From Saccharomycopsis crataegensis (Eukaryota; Ascomycota; Saccharomycetes; Ascoideales; Saccharomycopsidaceae): 64,000 nucleotides of DNA. Position numbers and translations under genes: made by a program. Of this stretch, positions 29,916-41,459 are shown piece after piece; the stretch's first letter is position 1; each line of letters opens with the position of its first letter. The stretch spans positions 124,001 to 188,000 of the forward strand of contig NW_027043831.1 in NCBI RefSeq assembly GCF_037102585.1, in the 5' to 3' direction. Under the pieces are notes generated by a model. The model was given only the letters and a program-made list of their open reading frames with translations. It was not told where the DNA came from and searched no databases.

Positions 29916-32900
29916 TGTTGAATAGATTGAATGTTATTTTTCAAATAATATAAGTGCGAAACGATAGACCTCTCTCCGGGAGATATTATCAGGGAATTAA
30001 TTAGAGATTATAACGATATCGCTTTCCTTTACTTCGATATGATTGTTCTTGTGTCGCCACTTTTAGGATTTTCAATATCGTTTGTTTACCCTATCGCGGG
30101 CTCGTAACAATTTTTTTTTTAATACTAACCAGGTTGATCTCAACCCTTTGCTTCCCATTTCCGTTTGAATATGAGATAGAGTGATGATTAAGGATGGGAC
30201 TCTCACTTCTGTTAGTTCTTAAAGATCATTATTCTCCGGCGTGACTTCGGTACGGAGGGTTAGTATGTGCACAGTATAATTAGCGACCACATTCCCGGCG
30301 GAAGTTTATGTTAAAATTGACCCTCAAGCTATTTTAGAAATTATGCTTGTAAATGTTTTCTTAGACATAAAATTATTAATTGATTTGCATAGCTGTAAGT
30401 TTCATAGTTGTTAAAATTTGAAGAAAAGAGATTATGAAGTGAAAACGAATAAAAATTTGAGTAAATATTTTATAACAATCCATAACTAAAGAGAAATGAT
30501 ACTTCTGGAGTCATGATGTTACAATTCCTTTCAATGCAACTTTATTCGAACAGCTCGATCTATTCCGAGGTTTCTTTTACTTTCTATCCCGCGTATAATA
30601 CTATACTTAACACCACCATCCCGGTAATATACTAGTTTACAACCCAAAAAATACTCTCATTCTAGCAGTATTTTATTGTAATTTCATAGATGATTGCTTG
30701 CTTGATCTGGATTTTGGAGTGGGGGTTCAAGAATCCTAAATGAAGCATTCGGCTATTGATTGAAATATAGCATGATCTTTCCTCTCTCCCGGGGCATCTC
30801 CTGAAATAATTTTTTTTATGAATATTCAAACAAACCCTAGGGGACGCCTATGGCATTTGGTGTATGCACCCATTAAGTATGCATGCCTATGAGATTATAT
30901 TTTGTCATGGAATGCCCAAATATAAACAAAATTCAATCACAGAGGTCTATAAAAATTTCTAAGCAGCAGTATAATTACTATATTTGAGCCTATCTAATAG
31001 TATATTAAGATGGTGGTAAAACCAATATCTATTTGTTGCTAATATAGTCCGGAGTTAAGGTGATGAATAATAAGGTGATAATAAGGTGGACCCCATTTTT
31101 TCAAAAAAATAAAATACGAAACTGCTTGGATGAAATCCGCATCCAGGGAATGGGGTAGGGGATGTTGATCATTTGATCCGAATAGTATCGAATTAACTCA
31201 CTAAGATTATCATAATATATAACTTGTTTTAGAGGGTCTAATTACTACTTATAAGGTGATAAAGAGAAAAGAAGAAAACGGACATTAGCCTGTTAGAATA
31301 TACACAGTAAGTTATTATTAGATAAGTTATATAAAACTATTCCATTTGATGAGAATATATGTTAAATAATGTTAAGTTTAACTAGAGCTCTCCATTAATT
31401 GCGCTCCGTAAGGGTGCAAAAATAGTAGGATTAGGCAAAGTATTAGGCATAACAGCAGATAAAGTTGGCTTGGGAACAGTTGACTGTTTATTGGCATTTT
31501 CTTAGTTAACTCTAAGCTTATCTCTTCATAATAAAGCTTAATATTCTTTCTACTAAATCTCCATCTAACTTGTATGCATTAGAATTACTATATCCTAAAT
31601 ATTATCCTTCTATTTCTTCCATAATATGTGGAGCCCGAGAGTCGGATATAGGAATGTATACTGAATCTGGAGTATATAACATTCACAACTAGAGAATTAC
31701 CAAGACAAAGAAATCTACACCGATAAGTCTAGAAAACTTAATGACAGGGAAATAAGGGTATCGCATTTGTGAACAATAATGTAGTTGTTTCCTTATTCAG
31801 TCGTCAATAAATCAGTAAATCAAGGTGCCATTCTGGTGGTGCATACGATGGTGGACCCCGTAAAAAAAAAGGTGAAAGGGCATGTCAACGGATACCGGAT
31901 GCTGGTATAATCACATGATATGCCCCGGAATTATTCATTTGATGATCCGTAGCGGCTGTCCGGAGTGAGCGGAGGCGCGGCCATATTTCTTACAAAACTC
32001 GCCTTTGCGAACTTCGGACTTCCCTGCACCAAAAAGAGCGGAGAAGTACTTTCTCAACAACAACAAACTCAAGAGATTGTAAATACTCAGTAGAAGGACT
32101 AGGCTAAACTGTGTCTACAAATGTTGCTAATCTCCGAAAATTTATATTTGTTTTCTTGATGGTGATCCAGTTAAGACAAATGACATCAGATGAGAACAAT
32201 TTAATGGGCTGACAACAATTTTAAAACGCCTACGTGAGGGGGAGATTACTAAGCTTATTGTATTGATCAACCGTTTGAAGCTTTTACAGACTACGGAGTC
32301 ACTTGTTTCTGCTTACGATACTTCAAGGTCCGCAATTTCAATTTTTGCTTGTTCCAGTTTAATAACTTGATATTTGCATCAGGGATTGAGGTTGTGGACA
32401 AAAATGTGTCCAACTAGTAAGGTGAAATACGTCACTAATCCCAGTGGTTATTTTTTTTTGTTTCTCATCCTTAAGGAAGATTGTAATGGTTACTTTGAGA
32501 TGCAGTTTTTTTTTTCCCAGGTATGATATCATCGGGTCAATCATAATTGATAATCACCGAAGAACATATTTCAACATCCCACAACAACCACTTGATCAAA
32601 TACTATAATTTTTGAGTTACTTTGAAAGCAATTGTCGTTATGAAAACAATTGTTAATGTTAAAACGGTTTTACTGTACTCAATGTGTATCCTGATTCCAA
32701 TTTTGATTGCTGGCCAAAACATCCCACGCACAATGCCTAAACCCCGATGGACACAACCTCCCAGCCGTATTCCGTCAGTTATGCATGTATATGTATGGTT
32801 ATGCATATTCCCGTAATTAATAAGCCAAAGCTTGCAAATAAATACCCCGCTCAGAGTGGGGGTTGTACCATAACTGCCCCTCACCTGGAAAAAACTGCAT

Positions 32901-33058
32901 GGGCGTCTGAACATGGAGTGTTTCTTTTTTGTTTGTGGAGGTAGTCCGAGGCTCGGCATACCAGGTATAAATTCCTGGGAAAATCCGCTCCACTGTTTCC
33001 AAACTTTGGGGTTTTTTCAATTCTTCATCCACATTATATTTTATTCTCTACACTAGCA
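29916..33058. other. 3.1-kb gene-poor region between SEM1 and ALD
   Basis: This is the longest gene-free stretch in the window. 29916-30110 is the SEM1 promoter. 30110-32600 is AT-rich single-copy sequence without an intact ORF over 60 codons. It contains repeated AAGGTGAT motifs near 31037-31090 and two GGTGGACCCC blocks (about 31085 and 31851). Faint protein-like traces lie near 31380-31690 (minus) and 32137-32370 (plus), suggesting old decayed mobile DNA. 32600-33058 is the ALD promoter, with a G-rich GAGTGGGGG element near 32858 and TATAAAT at about 32966. I found no tRNA and no recognisable point-centromere motif set. Confidence 0.55.
30053..30061 (-). promoter_or_regulatory. Weak PACE-variant upstream of SEM1
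   Basis: On the gene strand it reads AGTGGCGAC, resembling the GGTGGCGA Rpn4-site variant. It is about 140 bp upstream of SEM1. Two or more mismatches to PACE make it tentative, but the neighbouring proteasome gene has a better copy at similar spacing. Confidence 0.25.
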
Positions 33059-34633
33059 ATGTTCTCCTCCGCTACCTTGAAGTTGGTTAAGAACCAAGCA
33101 ATTGCCAGATCTGCCCTCAGATCCACCTCCAGATTGTACTCTCACTTGCCACTCAGTGTCCCAATCACTTTGCCAAATGGTGTCAGTTACGAACAACCAA
33201 CTGGTTTGTTTATCAACAACGAGTTTGTTCCATCTAGACAAGGAAAGACCTTCGAAGTCATTAACCCATCTACCGAAGAAGAAATCACACACGTTTATGA
33301 AGCCAGAGAAGATGATGTTGACATCGCTGTCAACGCTGCCTACAAGGCTTTCAACTCTGAATGGAAAACTGCTGACCCAATCAGCAGAGGTGAAGTTCTT
33401 TTCAGATTAGGTGAATTGATTGAAAAGCACTCCGAGGTTTTGGCCGGTATCGAATCTCTCGATAACGGTAAGACTCTCGCGAACGCTAGAGGTGACGTCG
33501 GCCTTGCCGCTAAATACATCAAGTCTTGTGCTGGTTTTGCCGACAAGATTTACGGTAAAGTTATTGAAACCGGTGACACTCACTTTTCATACACCAGAAG
33601 AGAACCTTTGGGTGTTTGTGGTCAAATCATCCCATGGAACTTCCCATTGTTGATGTGGTCTTGGAAGATTGGTCCAGCTTTGGCCACTGGTAACACTGTT
33701 GTGTTGAAGCCAGCCGAAGCTACTCCATTGTCCGCTTTGTACGTCTCTCAATTGGTTAAGGAAGCTGGTATTCCTGCCGGTGTTGTCAACATTGTTCCAG
33801 GTTTCGGTGGAACTGTTGGTGAAAGAATTTCAAGCCATCCAAATATTAAGAAAATTGCTTTCACTGGTTCTACTGCTACTGGTAAGCGTATCATGAAGGC
33901 TGCTGCCGAAAGTAACTTGAAGAAGGTCACCTTGGAATTGGGTGGTAAATCTCCAAATATCGTTTTCGACGACTGTGATGTTGAAAAGACTGTTCAGAAC
34001 TTGGTCACTGGTATCTTCTTCAACTCTGGTGAAGTTTGTTGTGCTGGTTCCAGAATTTATGTTCAAGAAGGTATCTACGACACCATTTTGGAAGAATTCA
34101 AGAAGGCTGCCGATGCCATCAAGGTTGGTAACCCATTCGACTCTTCCAGTTTCCAAGGTGCTCAAACTTCTCAAATGCAATTGGACAAGATCTTGAGTTA
34201 TGTTGATATTGGTGAAAAGGAAGGTGCTCGTATTGTTACCGGTGGTAAGCGTGATGGTGATAAGGGTTACTTCGTCAGACCAACCATTTTCGCTGATGTT
34301 AAGGAAGACATGAGAATTGTCAAGGAAGAAATTTTCGGTCCTATTGTCACTGTCAGCAAGTTCAAGACCGTTGATGAAGTTGTTGCTTTGGCTAACGACT
34401 CCCAATACGGTTTGGGTGGTGGTGTCCACACTACTGACCTCAACAAGGCCATTGATGTCGCCAACAGAATCAACTCCGGTACCATCTGGATTAACACTTA
34501 CAACGATTTCCACTATGGTGTTCCATTCGGTGGTTTCGGTCAATCTGGTATTGGCAGAGAAATGGGTGAAGCTGCCCTTGACAACTACACTCAAGTCAAG
34601 GCTGTCCGTGCCAAGATCACCAAAAGACCATGA
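33059..34633 (+). CDS. ALD5: Mitochondrial aldehyde dehydrogenase (Ald4/Ald5-type)
   Basis: The 524-residue enzyme oxidises acetaldehyde to acetate with NAD(P)+. The first 27 residues are basic, hydroxylated and free of acidic residues ([20 protein letters not shown]), a mitochondrial presequence. The ALDH signatures are intact: [20 protein letters not shown], the general base in LELGGKSPN (E293) and the catalytic cysteine in [13 protein letters not shown] (C327), then FGPI and the [24 protein letters not shown]-terminal block. Codon use is highly biased (TTG, GGT, GCT), indicating high expression. The G-rich motifs in the promoter would suit Adr1/Mig1-type carbon control, but that is speculative. 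Choice between the Ald4 and Ald5 names is uncertain. Confidence 0.93.
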   Translation: MFSSATLKLVKNQAIARSALRSTSRLYSHLPLSVPITLPNGVSYEQPTGLFINNEFVPSRQGKTFEVINPSTEEEITHVYEAREDDVDIAVNAAYKAFNSEWKTADPISRGEVLFRLGELIEKHSEVLAGIESLDNGKTLANARGDVGLAAKYIKSCAGFADKIYGKVIETGDTHFSYTRREPLGVCGQIIPWNFPLLMWSWKIGPALATGNTVVLKPAEATPLSALYVSQLVKEAGIPAGVVNIVPGFGGTVGERISSHPNIKKIAFTGSTATGKRIMKAAAESNLKKVTLELGGKSPNIVFDDCDVEKTVQNLVTGIFFNSGEVCCAGSRIYVQEGIYDTILEEFKKAADAIKVGNPFDSSSFQGAQTSQMQLDKILSYVDIGEKEGARIVTGGKRDGDKGYFVRPTIFADVKEDMRIVKEEIFGPIVTVSKFKTVDEVVALANDSQYGLGGGVHTTDLNKAIDVANRINSGTIWINTYNDFHYGVPFGGFGQSGIGREMGEAALDNYTQVKAVRAKITKRP

Positions 34634-35463
34634 ACTTATGATCAAACAATTATGACGCTACTTATATTTACATTGTTTCTGTTTTCGCATTCCACGCTTT
34701 TTTTATAGTTTACACTTTATATTATGATATACCTATATTCTAAATTTTACAACATTGATGTCCTTTCTTGATGTAGTATTCTTTTTGGTTTCGAAATGTG
34801 CAAATTAAAATGACATTTTTTCTAGACTGGAAAACCAGGTTGGCAGGATGAAAAAAATATCGATATGTTATTTTGTCTGACAGACATGAGGGCTGCTTGG
34901 GACGGGGTCCGTTGTTTGACGTGTGTGCCAGATATTTGGGGTGCGAGATGTATTTTAGTACAAACTTTTAGAAGGACCCCATATAAAGTTAGGCTGCAGA
35001 AGTGTCAAACCTGTTATGCCTGCTGTCTTGTTTCTTTTTCTTTTCCCTTTTTAGACCAGCTTTATTCAGGAGTATCACTTTGACAGGTGCATGTACCGGA
35101 GGTTCTCAAGAAATTATCCGCGCGGTTTATTGGCATTTGACAGCTAATTCACATCTATTTTGGGAAACCCCAGCTAGGTATGGGTGTATTTTGAGCTTTC
35201 AGTAAGTCGGAGAGCAGATGTCCTATTGTATATCTCTTCTTCAGCTCCCTGCTGATAAGTATACATATTCTGCTGTTTTCTCCTTTATGAAGTTGAGATG
35301 ATTTGGATTTCCCGGATCACAATCCGAGGACCAGTACAATATTTCTTACAAGCAAGTTGGGGTTTTGTCATTAATCATAAATTGTAAATCGTAAATTGTA
35401 CAGGAAAAATATTACAATGCTAGTTGAATAAACATTTCAAATTCAGAATAATACGTGCAAGAC
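34634..35463. other. Convergent spacer between ALD and CDC40
   Basis: The 830-bp spacer is AT-rich at its ends. The middle (about 34870-35290) is more balanced in composition, with short unsupported ORFs. I see no tRNA or protein family. Confidence 0.5.
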
Positions 35464-36987
35464 TCATTCCCAATAGAAAATTTTACCACTAGAACCAGCC
35501 ATGGCCACCTTGCTAGTCTCCTGAGGATGTGACTCAATACAACTAATTGTTGTCTTATCCACTTGGAAAGATTTTAACATCTTGGTGGTTTTCCAATCCC
35601 AGAAATATGCTTTCCCCGTAGATCCACCGCTCATGACAATCTTTCCGTCCGGGCTGAAAGTAAAATCAATCCCATACCCAGCAACATCGTGGCCTTCGAA
35701 AACTTTTTTCTTGTTTTGCTTGAACTTTTCATGTGCCTGATATACCATTATTTTATTGTTCATTGCCTGAGTGGAAAAGTACTTCCCGCTTGGATGGATT
35801 CTTGAGCGTGGCATAGAAAATTGAGTTGGATCAGCAATATACTTAATTGGAATATTAATACCTAGTTCCCAAACTCTAATAGACCTGTCGTCAGAAGTTG
35901 ATAAAAACCTCTTTCCTTCAGAAATAAATGTTAAAGAATTAATAGCGTTCAAGTGATGATCATAAGTTTGGATAATATGGTCAGAATTGGATGAAGGTAT
36001 TCTCAAGTCATAATGCTCAATCTTGTTATTGGAAAGACCAACCAATAACTCGTTTTCATTATTGGGGTTAAACTGCAAAGTATTAGGAATTGCTCCTTTC
36101 ATTTTCAAACTAGTAACAATCTTCCCAACCTCGGTGTCCCAGACATTGACAACTCTATCAAACCCACAACTTGCAAAAGTCTTTCCAACATTGGCGGTAT
36201 TGAAATTCAAGTCCTTGATTGGTCTTCTGTGACCATAATAACCTCTAAGAAGTGGTCTATTGTGGAAAGTGTCGTACAAATGTATATTGCAATCATTACC
36301 ACCAGATAATAGTAAGTGACCACTTCTAGGGATGAATTGAAGTTTTGTAACCCCTCCAGCATGTCCATCCCAGGTGAATATTTGTTTTTTAGGAATAAAG
36401 CATTCCTGTGAGCCTGGATCTTTCAATAAATTGATTTTTAGATCTTGAGGTACATGCATATATGTTCTTCCAAGGTAATCAGTTTCAGACTTGCCAAAAA
36501 ATTTTGTATTGGAAACTTGTATCTCCGCAACATCGCTTTCCATTGGACCATGATCTTGTTTTTTCTCTTCATCTTCTGATTCATCGCTGCCATTTTCATC
36601 GTCAGTGAACTCCTCACTTTCACTTGGAGCCTCCCATATACTCTTTTTTTTCTTTGTGATTCCCAATTTCTGTCTTTTATTCGGTAAAATTGCATCATTG
36701 ACAACAATTTGTTTATCATCAGGACCTTCTGCATACCCATCGATCAAGTATGACCTACTGTTCAATTCAAATACAGCATTATCGTAACTTTGGGGTTCGA
36801 TAGTAGCATTTAGGGCCCGTCTCTTATTAGTGAAATCATCTTTCGGATATTCTTTTAGTTTCTCATGTTTATTGATATTTTTTGACACAAGTTTTATCAA
36901 TTCTGAATGCTCTAGTGGATCACGTAGCTTAAGCTCATTATCGCTTTCATCCTCACTAGAACTATAGCCCGCTACTATTGAATTCAT
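35464..36987 (-). CDS. CDC40: Cdc40/Prp17, second-step splicing factor
   Basis: The 507-residue protein starts with the MNSIVAGYSSSEDESDNE motif typical of Prp17. It carries the conserved YLGRTYMHVPQDL linker and seven WD repeats from about residue 215, with units HAGGVTKLQFIPRSGHLLLS, GHRRPIKDLNFN and SDDRSIRVWELGI, ending SGKIFYWE. Prp17 acts at the second catalytic step of pre-mRNA splicing in the spliceosome. The protein is near the family size (455 in S. cerevisiae). It shares a 218-bp divergent promoter with POM152. A chromosome with several spliced genes in this window makes the splicing role locally apt, but that is coincidence. Confidence 0.95.
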   Translation of the reverse strand: MNSIVAGYSSSEDESDNELKLRDPLEHSELIKLVSKNINKHEKLKEYPKDDFTNKRRALNATIEPQSYDNAVFELNSRSYLIDGYAEGPDDKQIVVNDAILPNKRQKLGITKKKKSIWEAPSESEEFTDDENGSDESEDEEKKQDHGPMESDVAEIQVSNTKFFGKSETDYLGRTYMHVPQDLKINLLKDPGSQECFIPKKQIFTWDGHAGGVTKLQFIPRSGHLLLSGGNDCNIHLYDTFHNRPLLRGYYGHRRPIKDLNFNTANVGKTFASCGFDRVVNVWDTEVGKIVTSLKMKGAIPNTLQFNPNNENELLVGLSNNKIEHYDLRIPSSNSDHIIQTYDHHLNAINSLTFISEGKRFLSTSDDRSIRVWELGINIPIKYIADPTQFSMPRSRIHPSGKYFSTQAMNNKIMVYQAHEKFKQNKKKVFEGHDVAGYGIDFTFSPDGKIVMSGGSTGKAYFWDWKTTKMLKSFQVDKTTISCIESHPQETSKVAMAGSSGKIFYWE

Positions 36988-37205
36988 AGTTTTTTCTTCG
37001 GTTTACATATTTGCTTTTCAATAGGAAACTGGCTCATCTCTCTATCTTTCACATAAAAAAAAAAAAATTGAAAAACATACATGTGATCTATCACGTGCGA
37101 AATCTTCAACATTCTCACACAAAAAATTTCTTCTTTTGAATAATAAAGAAATCATAGAAATAAAAACAATACCATCGCCATCACCAAATAATGATAAAAT
37201 AAGGA
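36988..37205. promoter_or_regulatory. Short bidirectional promoter, CDC40/POM152
   Basis: Only 218 bp separate the two divergent ATGs. A single TCACGTG (CACGTG 37092-37097) lies almost exactly midway, about 105 bp from each start, and next to a poly(A) tract at about 37056. Confidence 0.55.
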
Positions 37206-40200
37206 ATGGCTTCCTCGAAATTTGTTAACAGAATCAACAAAGTACCTGCTACGCAGAGTAGCGGGTCGGTGGGCAAGACTCAAGCTCAGAAGCCAATTGA
37301 ACCCTTAATTCCTTCAAATATTATAGATGTTGCATCACAGAAAGCATACTTCATAGGAATATTTTTATTGATACAAGCATGGAAAATTCAACAGTGCGTA
37401 ATATTGAAAACCACAGAAAATCAGTATGAGTATGACCAGTTTGCTTTCATACTAAAGTTCTTTGTCATAGACTCATTGTTTCTCTGGCTACTACCGATCT
37501 TCAGAATTCCATCATTGACTTTTCATCCATTCATCACTTTTCTTCAGTCAATAATGATCACAACTTTCACAATTTTCTTGTCATGTAACTTGACAACTGT
37601 GTTTTCCCCACTTATTGTTTCTATCTATGGTGTTTCAAAGATCTCTAAAACTCCGGGATCTAACAGTGGTTTATTGGCTAACGTTCATCGCGATGATATT
37701 GCCAGTGATGTTGAAGTGCTCGGGAACTTAGAACATTCAGACAGTGACTATTTCAAAGGGAAGAAAACGATTAATATTTTGCCAAAATCAACTTTCCACT
37801 TCAATCCATTTGGGGAGAACCATTGTATTGATTCTGAGCAAAATGTCCCAACGCTTCCAAGTCTAGTTACAGTCCCTATTAAATTCAATTCTTCAAACGA
37901 AATCTCAAATATTGAGCTTATTTACACTGATTATGAAAATAATACCAAAGTTATTAATTATAACAAAAGACAAATTAAATCTGTGATGATAACCGATAAG
38001 CATAAGTTTAATGCCTTGTTGAGAAAAGATTTGATTGTAAACGGGCGCGATTACACCAATGACAAACACGCTGACTTTGAATCTATTTTACCAGGAATTG
38101 ATCTCACAAGAATTAGCTTTGCACAATTAACTCTTGATAAACCAGGGTTTTACAGAATTGGTAGAGTAGTTGATGCGAAGAACATGCCAGTGAAAGTTTA
38201 TAGTTCCAATATGATTATTTCGAAATGTCCAAACGCAAGAATATTTGACGTCAAAGACAGCAAAGATATTATCACCAACAAGGATTATAAATGTATTGGG
38301 GATTATAATAACTTGAAGATTAACATTAATGGTGTTCCACCTTTACGGGTCAAGTACACTAAGATGTTCAATGAGCATATTGAGGTTGTCGAAGAAAAGT
38401 TATTGCAACCAGCTTCAAGGGACTTCAAGTCACCGTTGGTCACAGCAGCTTCTGTTTGGGACTCAAAATCAAGCCAGTTTTTCTCTGTTAGTGATTTCTT
38501 GCGCAAATTAAACTCAAAAGAACTTGAAAACTTTTTCAGCTGGTCAGACTCATACGAAAGTGAGGTGAAAATCAATAAAATTGTCAAGAAGCCAGGTGAT
38601 TACTCCTATATTTTAGAAGAAGTTGAAGATGGTTTTGGTAATGTGGTGAATTTGACGAGTATCTATGAATTAGAATACAACACAAAATATTCGTCTAAGT
38701 ATCCATCATTAGAAGAATATTTAAAAAACGAGAAATTATATCAGACCTCTACCGCTTACGAATCTCCAAAGTTGAAATTGATTGATACCCTTCCAAACAA
38801 ACCTTTAATTGAAAAAGAATCTAGGGATTTGAAGTTGGTTATCAACGGATTAGATTACAACTCACATCAAAATATCAAAGAGTTGCAGAAGCTTGAACCA
38901 ATCTATGCTAACATAACTTATATCAACAATAATGATAATGTTCTTGATTCAAGCAATGAAAAGAGAAGAAGAGAGATTTTGATTGAAAATTACGAATTTA
39001 ATACCGCTAATGATTTCAAATTCATCGCCGAAAACCCTGGTTCATATAAATTAGAATCTGTTGATTTGAAATATTGTCCGGGTCTCATAGATGACACCAG
39101 TAAACGTATTGATATTTTCAAAGCTTTCAAACCTTATTTGTCGGTGTTATCAAGCTCTTCTATTAATGATACTTGCTTAGGCCAAATTGGATTGAGTTTT
39201 GATTTATTATTGACTGGTATCCCACCGTTTGAAGTTAAAGTTAATAATTATCAATTTATTGATAATGGCAAAAAGAAATTGATAGGATCCAAGAAATTGA
39301 AAGTTCAATCATCCAATAGATTCCAATACAATTATGAGCCTGAACATGAAGGTAATTACGAAATTGAGTTCAGCGCAGTTCATGATAACATTTACAAAAA
39401 CTTTATTGATTTGCAGCCGATTGAAAAATATAGATTCAAAACATCAATGAGAGCCAAGCCAGACGCTATGTTTTTAGACTTGTTTAATAATAAAGACAGA
39501 CACGGTCAGCATCATGGTGCGTTTGAAAAGAGGTTGTGTTTGAGCTCAGAAAGCGAAATATTGCCGGTTAAATTGAACGGGGAGGCCCCATTTGAAATTA
39601 CTTATGATATCACCGAAAGAGCAACTAGCAGAAGAAAGACTTATACTGCTAAGTCCATCAATCTGAATAACTATAACTTAAAACTTCCTGTTTTCACAAA
39701 AGGTGGTAACTATGTTGTTTCTTTGACATCTATAAAAGATAAGTCCAATTGTGTTGTCCTCTTAAATGGTCAAGACATCAATATAAACATCAAAAAGGAG
39801 CTTCCATTTGCCAGATTTGAACCTACTCTTGAAAGCGAAGTTGTGACCTTGAAGGGTACAAAGGGCTACAACATCAAGATTAAGGACGGGCAACACGTTG
39901 ATTTGCCTATCAAATTAGTCGGAGAAAAAAATGTTCAATTGTCTTATAAGGTCGTTGATTATGATGGAAAAACTATTAAGGATACTTTAGTGAAATCTTT
40001 CAATAACTACCAGAATAAAGCAGTATTGAATTCGAATATTAGAGTATCCAATGCCGGGGTTTATTATCTCACTGGCGTGAAGGATAATTTGTGTCTTGGG
40101 AAAGTTGATGAGGGTTCATTCTATAATGTGACATATTATTCAAAGCCAGAGTTGATTATCAATGAATCCAAGAATTCGATGGTTACCAAAAGGTCAAACA

Positions 40201-41459
40201 ATATTTTTGCTAAAGGGGATATCTGTTTGAATGAGCATCATAATGTCATCGACTTGCTCTTTAAAGGTGAAGCACCTTTTGTGGTTGACTACAATATTGA
40301 GTTGCCAAATGGTGCGAGAAAACAAAAGAGCATCAAAGTCTCGTCAAATTTCATCTCTATTAATCTTTTGGGTGACTTGCATCCTAGTGAGAGATTGACT
40401 GGTATTTATACCTACACTTTCACCTCTATTAGCGACGCGATTTATTCAAAGAGTGATTTGAGAAGTTTGGGAAGCTACATGTTTGAAAAACAGGTGATTA
40501 GACAAAATGTTATTCCGGTTCCTAATGCCAAGTTCTTGTATAGAGATTCCAGCAAAGTTTTGCAAACTTGTTCTAATAATTTGGTGTTGTCGTCTGACTT
40601 TAACAGCAAAAACTCTAAGTTCTTAGATCCATTGGTTCTTAAATTAGAAGGACATGCACCATTCGAAGCCCATTTGGAAGTGTACAATGAAAATTTCAAT
40701 AAATTCCATAGCATTGTTCTCCAAGATATCAATACATCCACAGTTAACTTGAATAAGGAGATTCTCAAGTATTTATCTTTGGGCAATCACTTTATCACGG
40801 TTAAGAAGGTCATTGATGGCAAGGGATGCATCAAGGACGAATTCCCAATCCAATCTAAAGAATTGAACTCTATTTCTGCTAATAATGCAGGTAGTGTGTT
40901 GTTGGATCACCAAGTTATGATTTCTATCACTGACACCCCAAAGATCAGCAAAGTCACTGCTGGATCTGATTTGTGTATTGGTGAATACGTTGATTATAAA
41001 CTTCACGGAACTGGTCCATTTGAAATTCAATATCTTTTCAATGACGATATCAAGACCGCCACTGTGAAAAATCTTTTCGATTTCAAAAGATTGTTGGTTC
41101 AACCTGGTGTATTGGAAATTATTTCAGTTAGAGATGTATTCAAGTGTGTTGTGGAACTTGATTCTGCCCAACGGAAAGATTCAAGGGTGATAATCCATGA
41201 TAAACCATCGGTGGAAATTGTTAATCCAAATGATGAAAATATTCAAGAAGGAGACGAAGTTGAAATTTCGTTTAAGTTTACCGGTGTGGCACCTTTCAAT
41301 TTGATTTACAAGAGAATTTTCAACAATTTGAAGGATTCCGAAATTTACCATGTTAATAACATTGAAAGCAATGAATATAGAATAAAGACAAGCTTACAAG
41401 GTTCATACATCGCTATAGAAGTGAGAGATGCTCATTGCGAGATTAGAAGAAACGTGTGA
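37206..41459 (+). CDS. POM152: Pom152, pore membrane nucleoporin
   Basis: The 1417-residue protein matches the Pom152 layout. A short nucleoplasmic/cytosolic N-terminus ends with PLIPSNIIDVASQKAYF, followed by hydrophobic segments at about 48-64, 78-100 and 108-135. A very long lumenal region of repeated Ig-like domains completes it. Repeat landmarks recur as xxCLGxxGxxxxLxGxxPFEV: DTCLGQIGLSFDLLLTGIPPFEV, LCLSSESEILPVKLNGEAPFEI, ICLNEHHNVIDLLFKGEAPFVV and LCIGEYVDYKLHGTGPFEI. Pom152 forms the lumenal ring of the nuclear pore complex. S. cerevisiae Pom152 has 1337 residues. No frame disruption is seen. Confidence 0.95.
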   Translation: MASSKFVNRINKVPATQSSGSVGKTQAQKPIEPLIPSNIIDVASQKAYFIGIFLLIQAWKIQQCVILKTTENQYEYDQFAFILKFFVIDSLFLWLLPIFRIPSLTFHPFITFLQSIMITTFTIFLSCNLTTVFSPLIVSIYGVSKISKTPGSNSGLLANVHRDDIASDVEVLGNLEHSDSDYFKGKKTINILPKSTFHFNPFGENHCIDSEQNVPTLPSLVTVPIKFNSSNEISNIELIYTDYENNTKVINYNKRQIKSVMITDKHKFNALLRKDLIVNGRDYTNDKHADFESILPGIDLTRISFAQLTLDKPGFYRIGRVVDAKNMPVKVYSSNMIISKCPNARIFDVKDSKDIITNKDYKCIGDYNNLKININGVPPLRVKYTKMFNEHIEVVEEKLLQPASRDFKSPLVTAASVWDSKSSQFFSVSDFLRKLNSKELENFFSWSDSYESEVKINKIVKKPGDYSYILEEVEDGFGNVVNLTSIYELEYNTKYSSKYPSLEEYLKNEKLYQTSTAYESPKLKLIDTLPNKPLIEKESRDLKLVINGLDYNSHQNIKELQKLEPIYANITYINNNDNVLDSSNEKRRREILIENYEFNTANDFKFIAENPGSYKLESVDLKYCPGLIDDTSKRIDIFKAFKPYLSVLSSSSINDTCLGQIGLSFDLLLTGIPPFEVKVNNYQFIDNGKKKLIGSKKLKVQSSNRFQYNYEPEHEGNYEIEFSAVHDNIYKNFIDLQPIEKYRFKTSMRAKPDAMFLDLFNNKDRHGQHHGAFEKRLCLSSESEILPVKLNGEAPFEITYDITERATSRRKTYTAKSINLNNYNLKLPVFTKGGNYVVSLTSIKDKSNCVVLLNGQDININIKKELPFARFEPTLESEVVTLKGTKGYNIKIKDGQHVDLPIKLVGEKNVQLSYKVVDYDGKTIKDTLVKSFNNYQNKAVLNSNIRVSNAGVYYLTGVKDNLCLGKVDEGSFYNVTYYSKPELIINESKNSMVTKRSNNIFAKGDICLNEHHNVIDLLFKGEAPFVVDYNIELPNGARKQKSIKVSSNFISINLLGDLHPSERLTGIYTYTFTSISDAIYSKSDLRSLGSYMFEKQVIRQNVIPVPNAKFLYRDSSKVLQTCSNNLVLSSDFNSKNSKFLDPLVLKLEGHAPFEAHLEVYNENFNKFHSIVLQDINTSTVNLNKEILKYLSLGNHFITVKKVIDGKGCIKDEFPIQSKELNSISANNAGSVLLDHQVMISITDTPKISKVTAGSDLCIGEYVDYKLHGTGPFEIQYLFNDDIKTATVKNLFDFKRLLVQPGVLEIISVRDVFKCVVELDSAQRKDSRVIIHDKPSVEIVNPNDENIQEGDEVEISFKFTGVAPFNLIYKRIFNNLKDSEIYHVNNIESNEYRIKTSLQGSYIAIEVRDAHCEIRRNV

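Noticed and set aside
30690-30760. tRNA-like GGTTCAAGAATCC
   Set aside because: No A box, acceptor pairing or cloverleaf arms could be fitted around it.
31291-31681. Possible solo LTR bounded by TGTTA and TAACA
   Set aside because: No matching target-site duplication flanks it and no second copy is visible. The ends may be chance in AT-rich DNA.
29916-33058. Centromere in the 3.1-kb gene-poor region
   Set aside because: No CDEI-AT-rich-CDEIII arrangement, no large inverted repeat, and base composition is not unusual enough.
37206-41459. Repeated C-rich Ig-like units as a possible adhesin
   Set aside because: The N-terminal membrane segments and PLIPSNIID motif identify nucleoporin Pom152.
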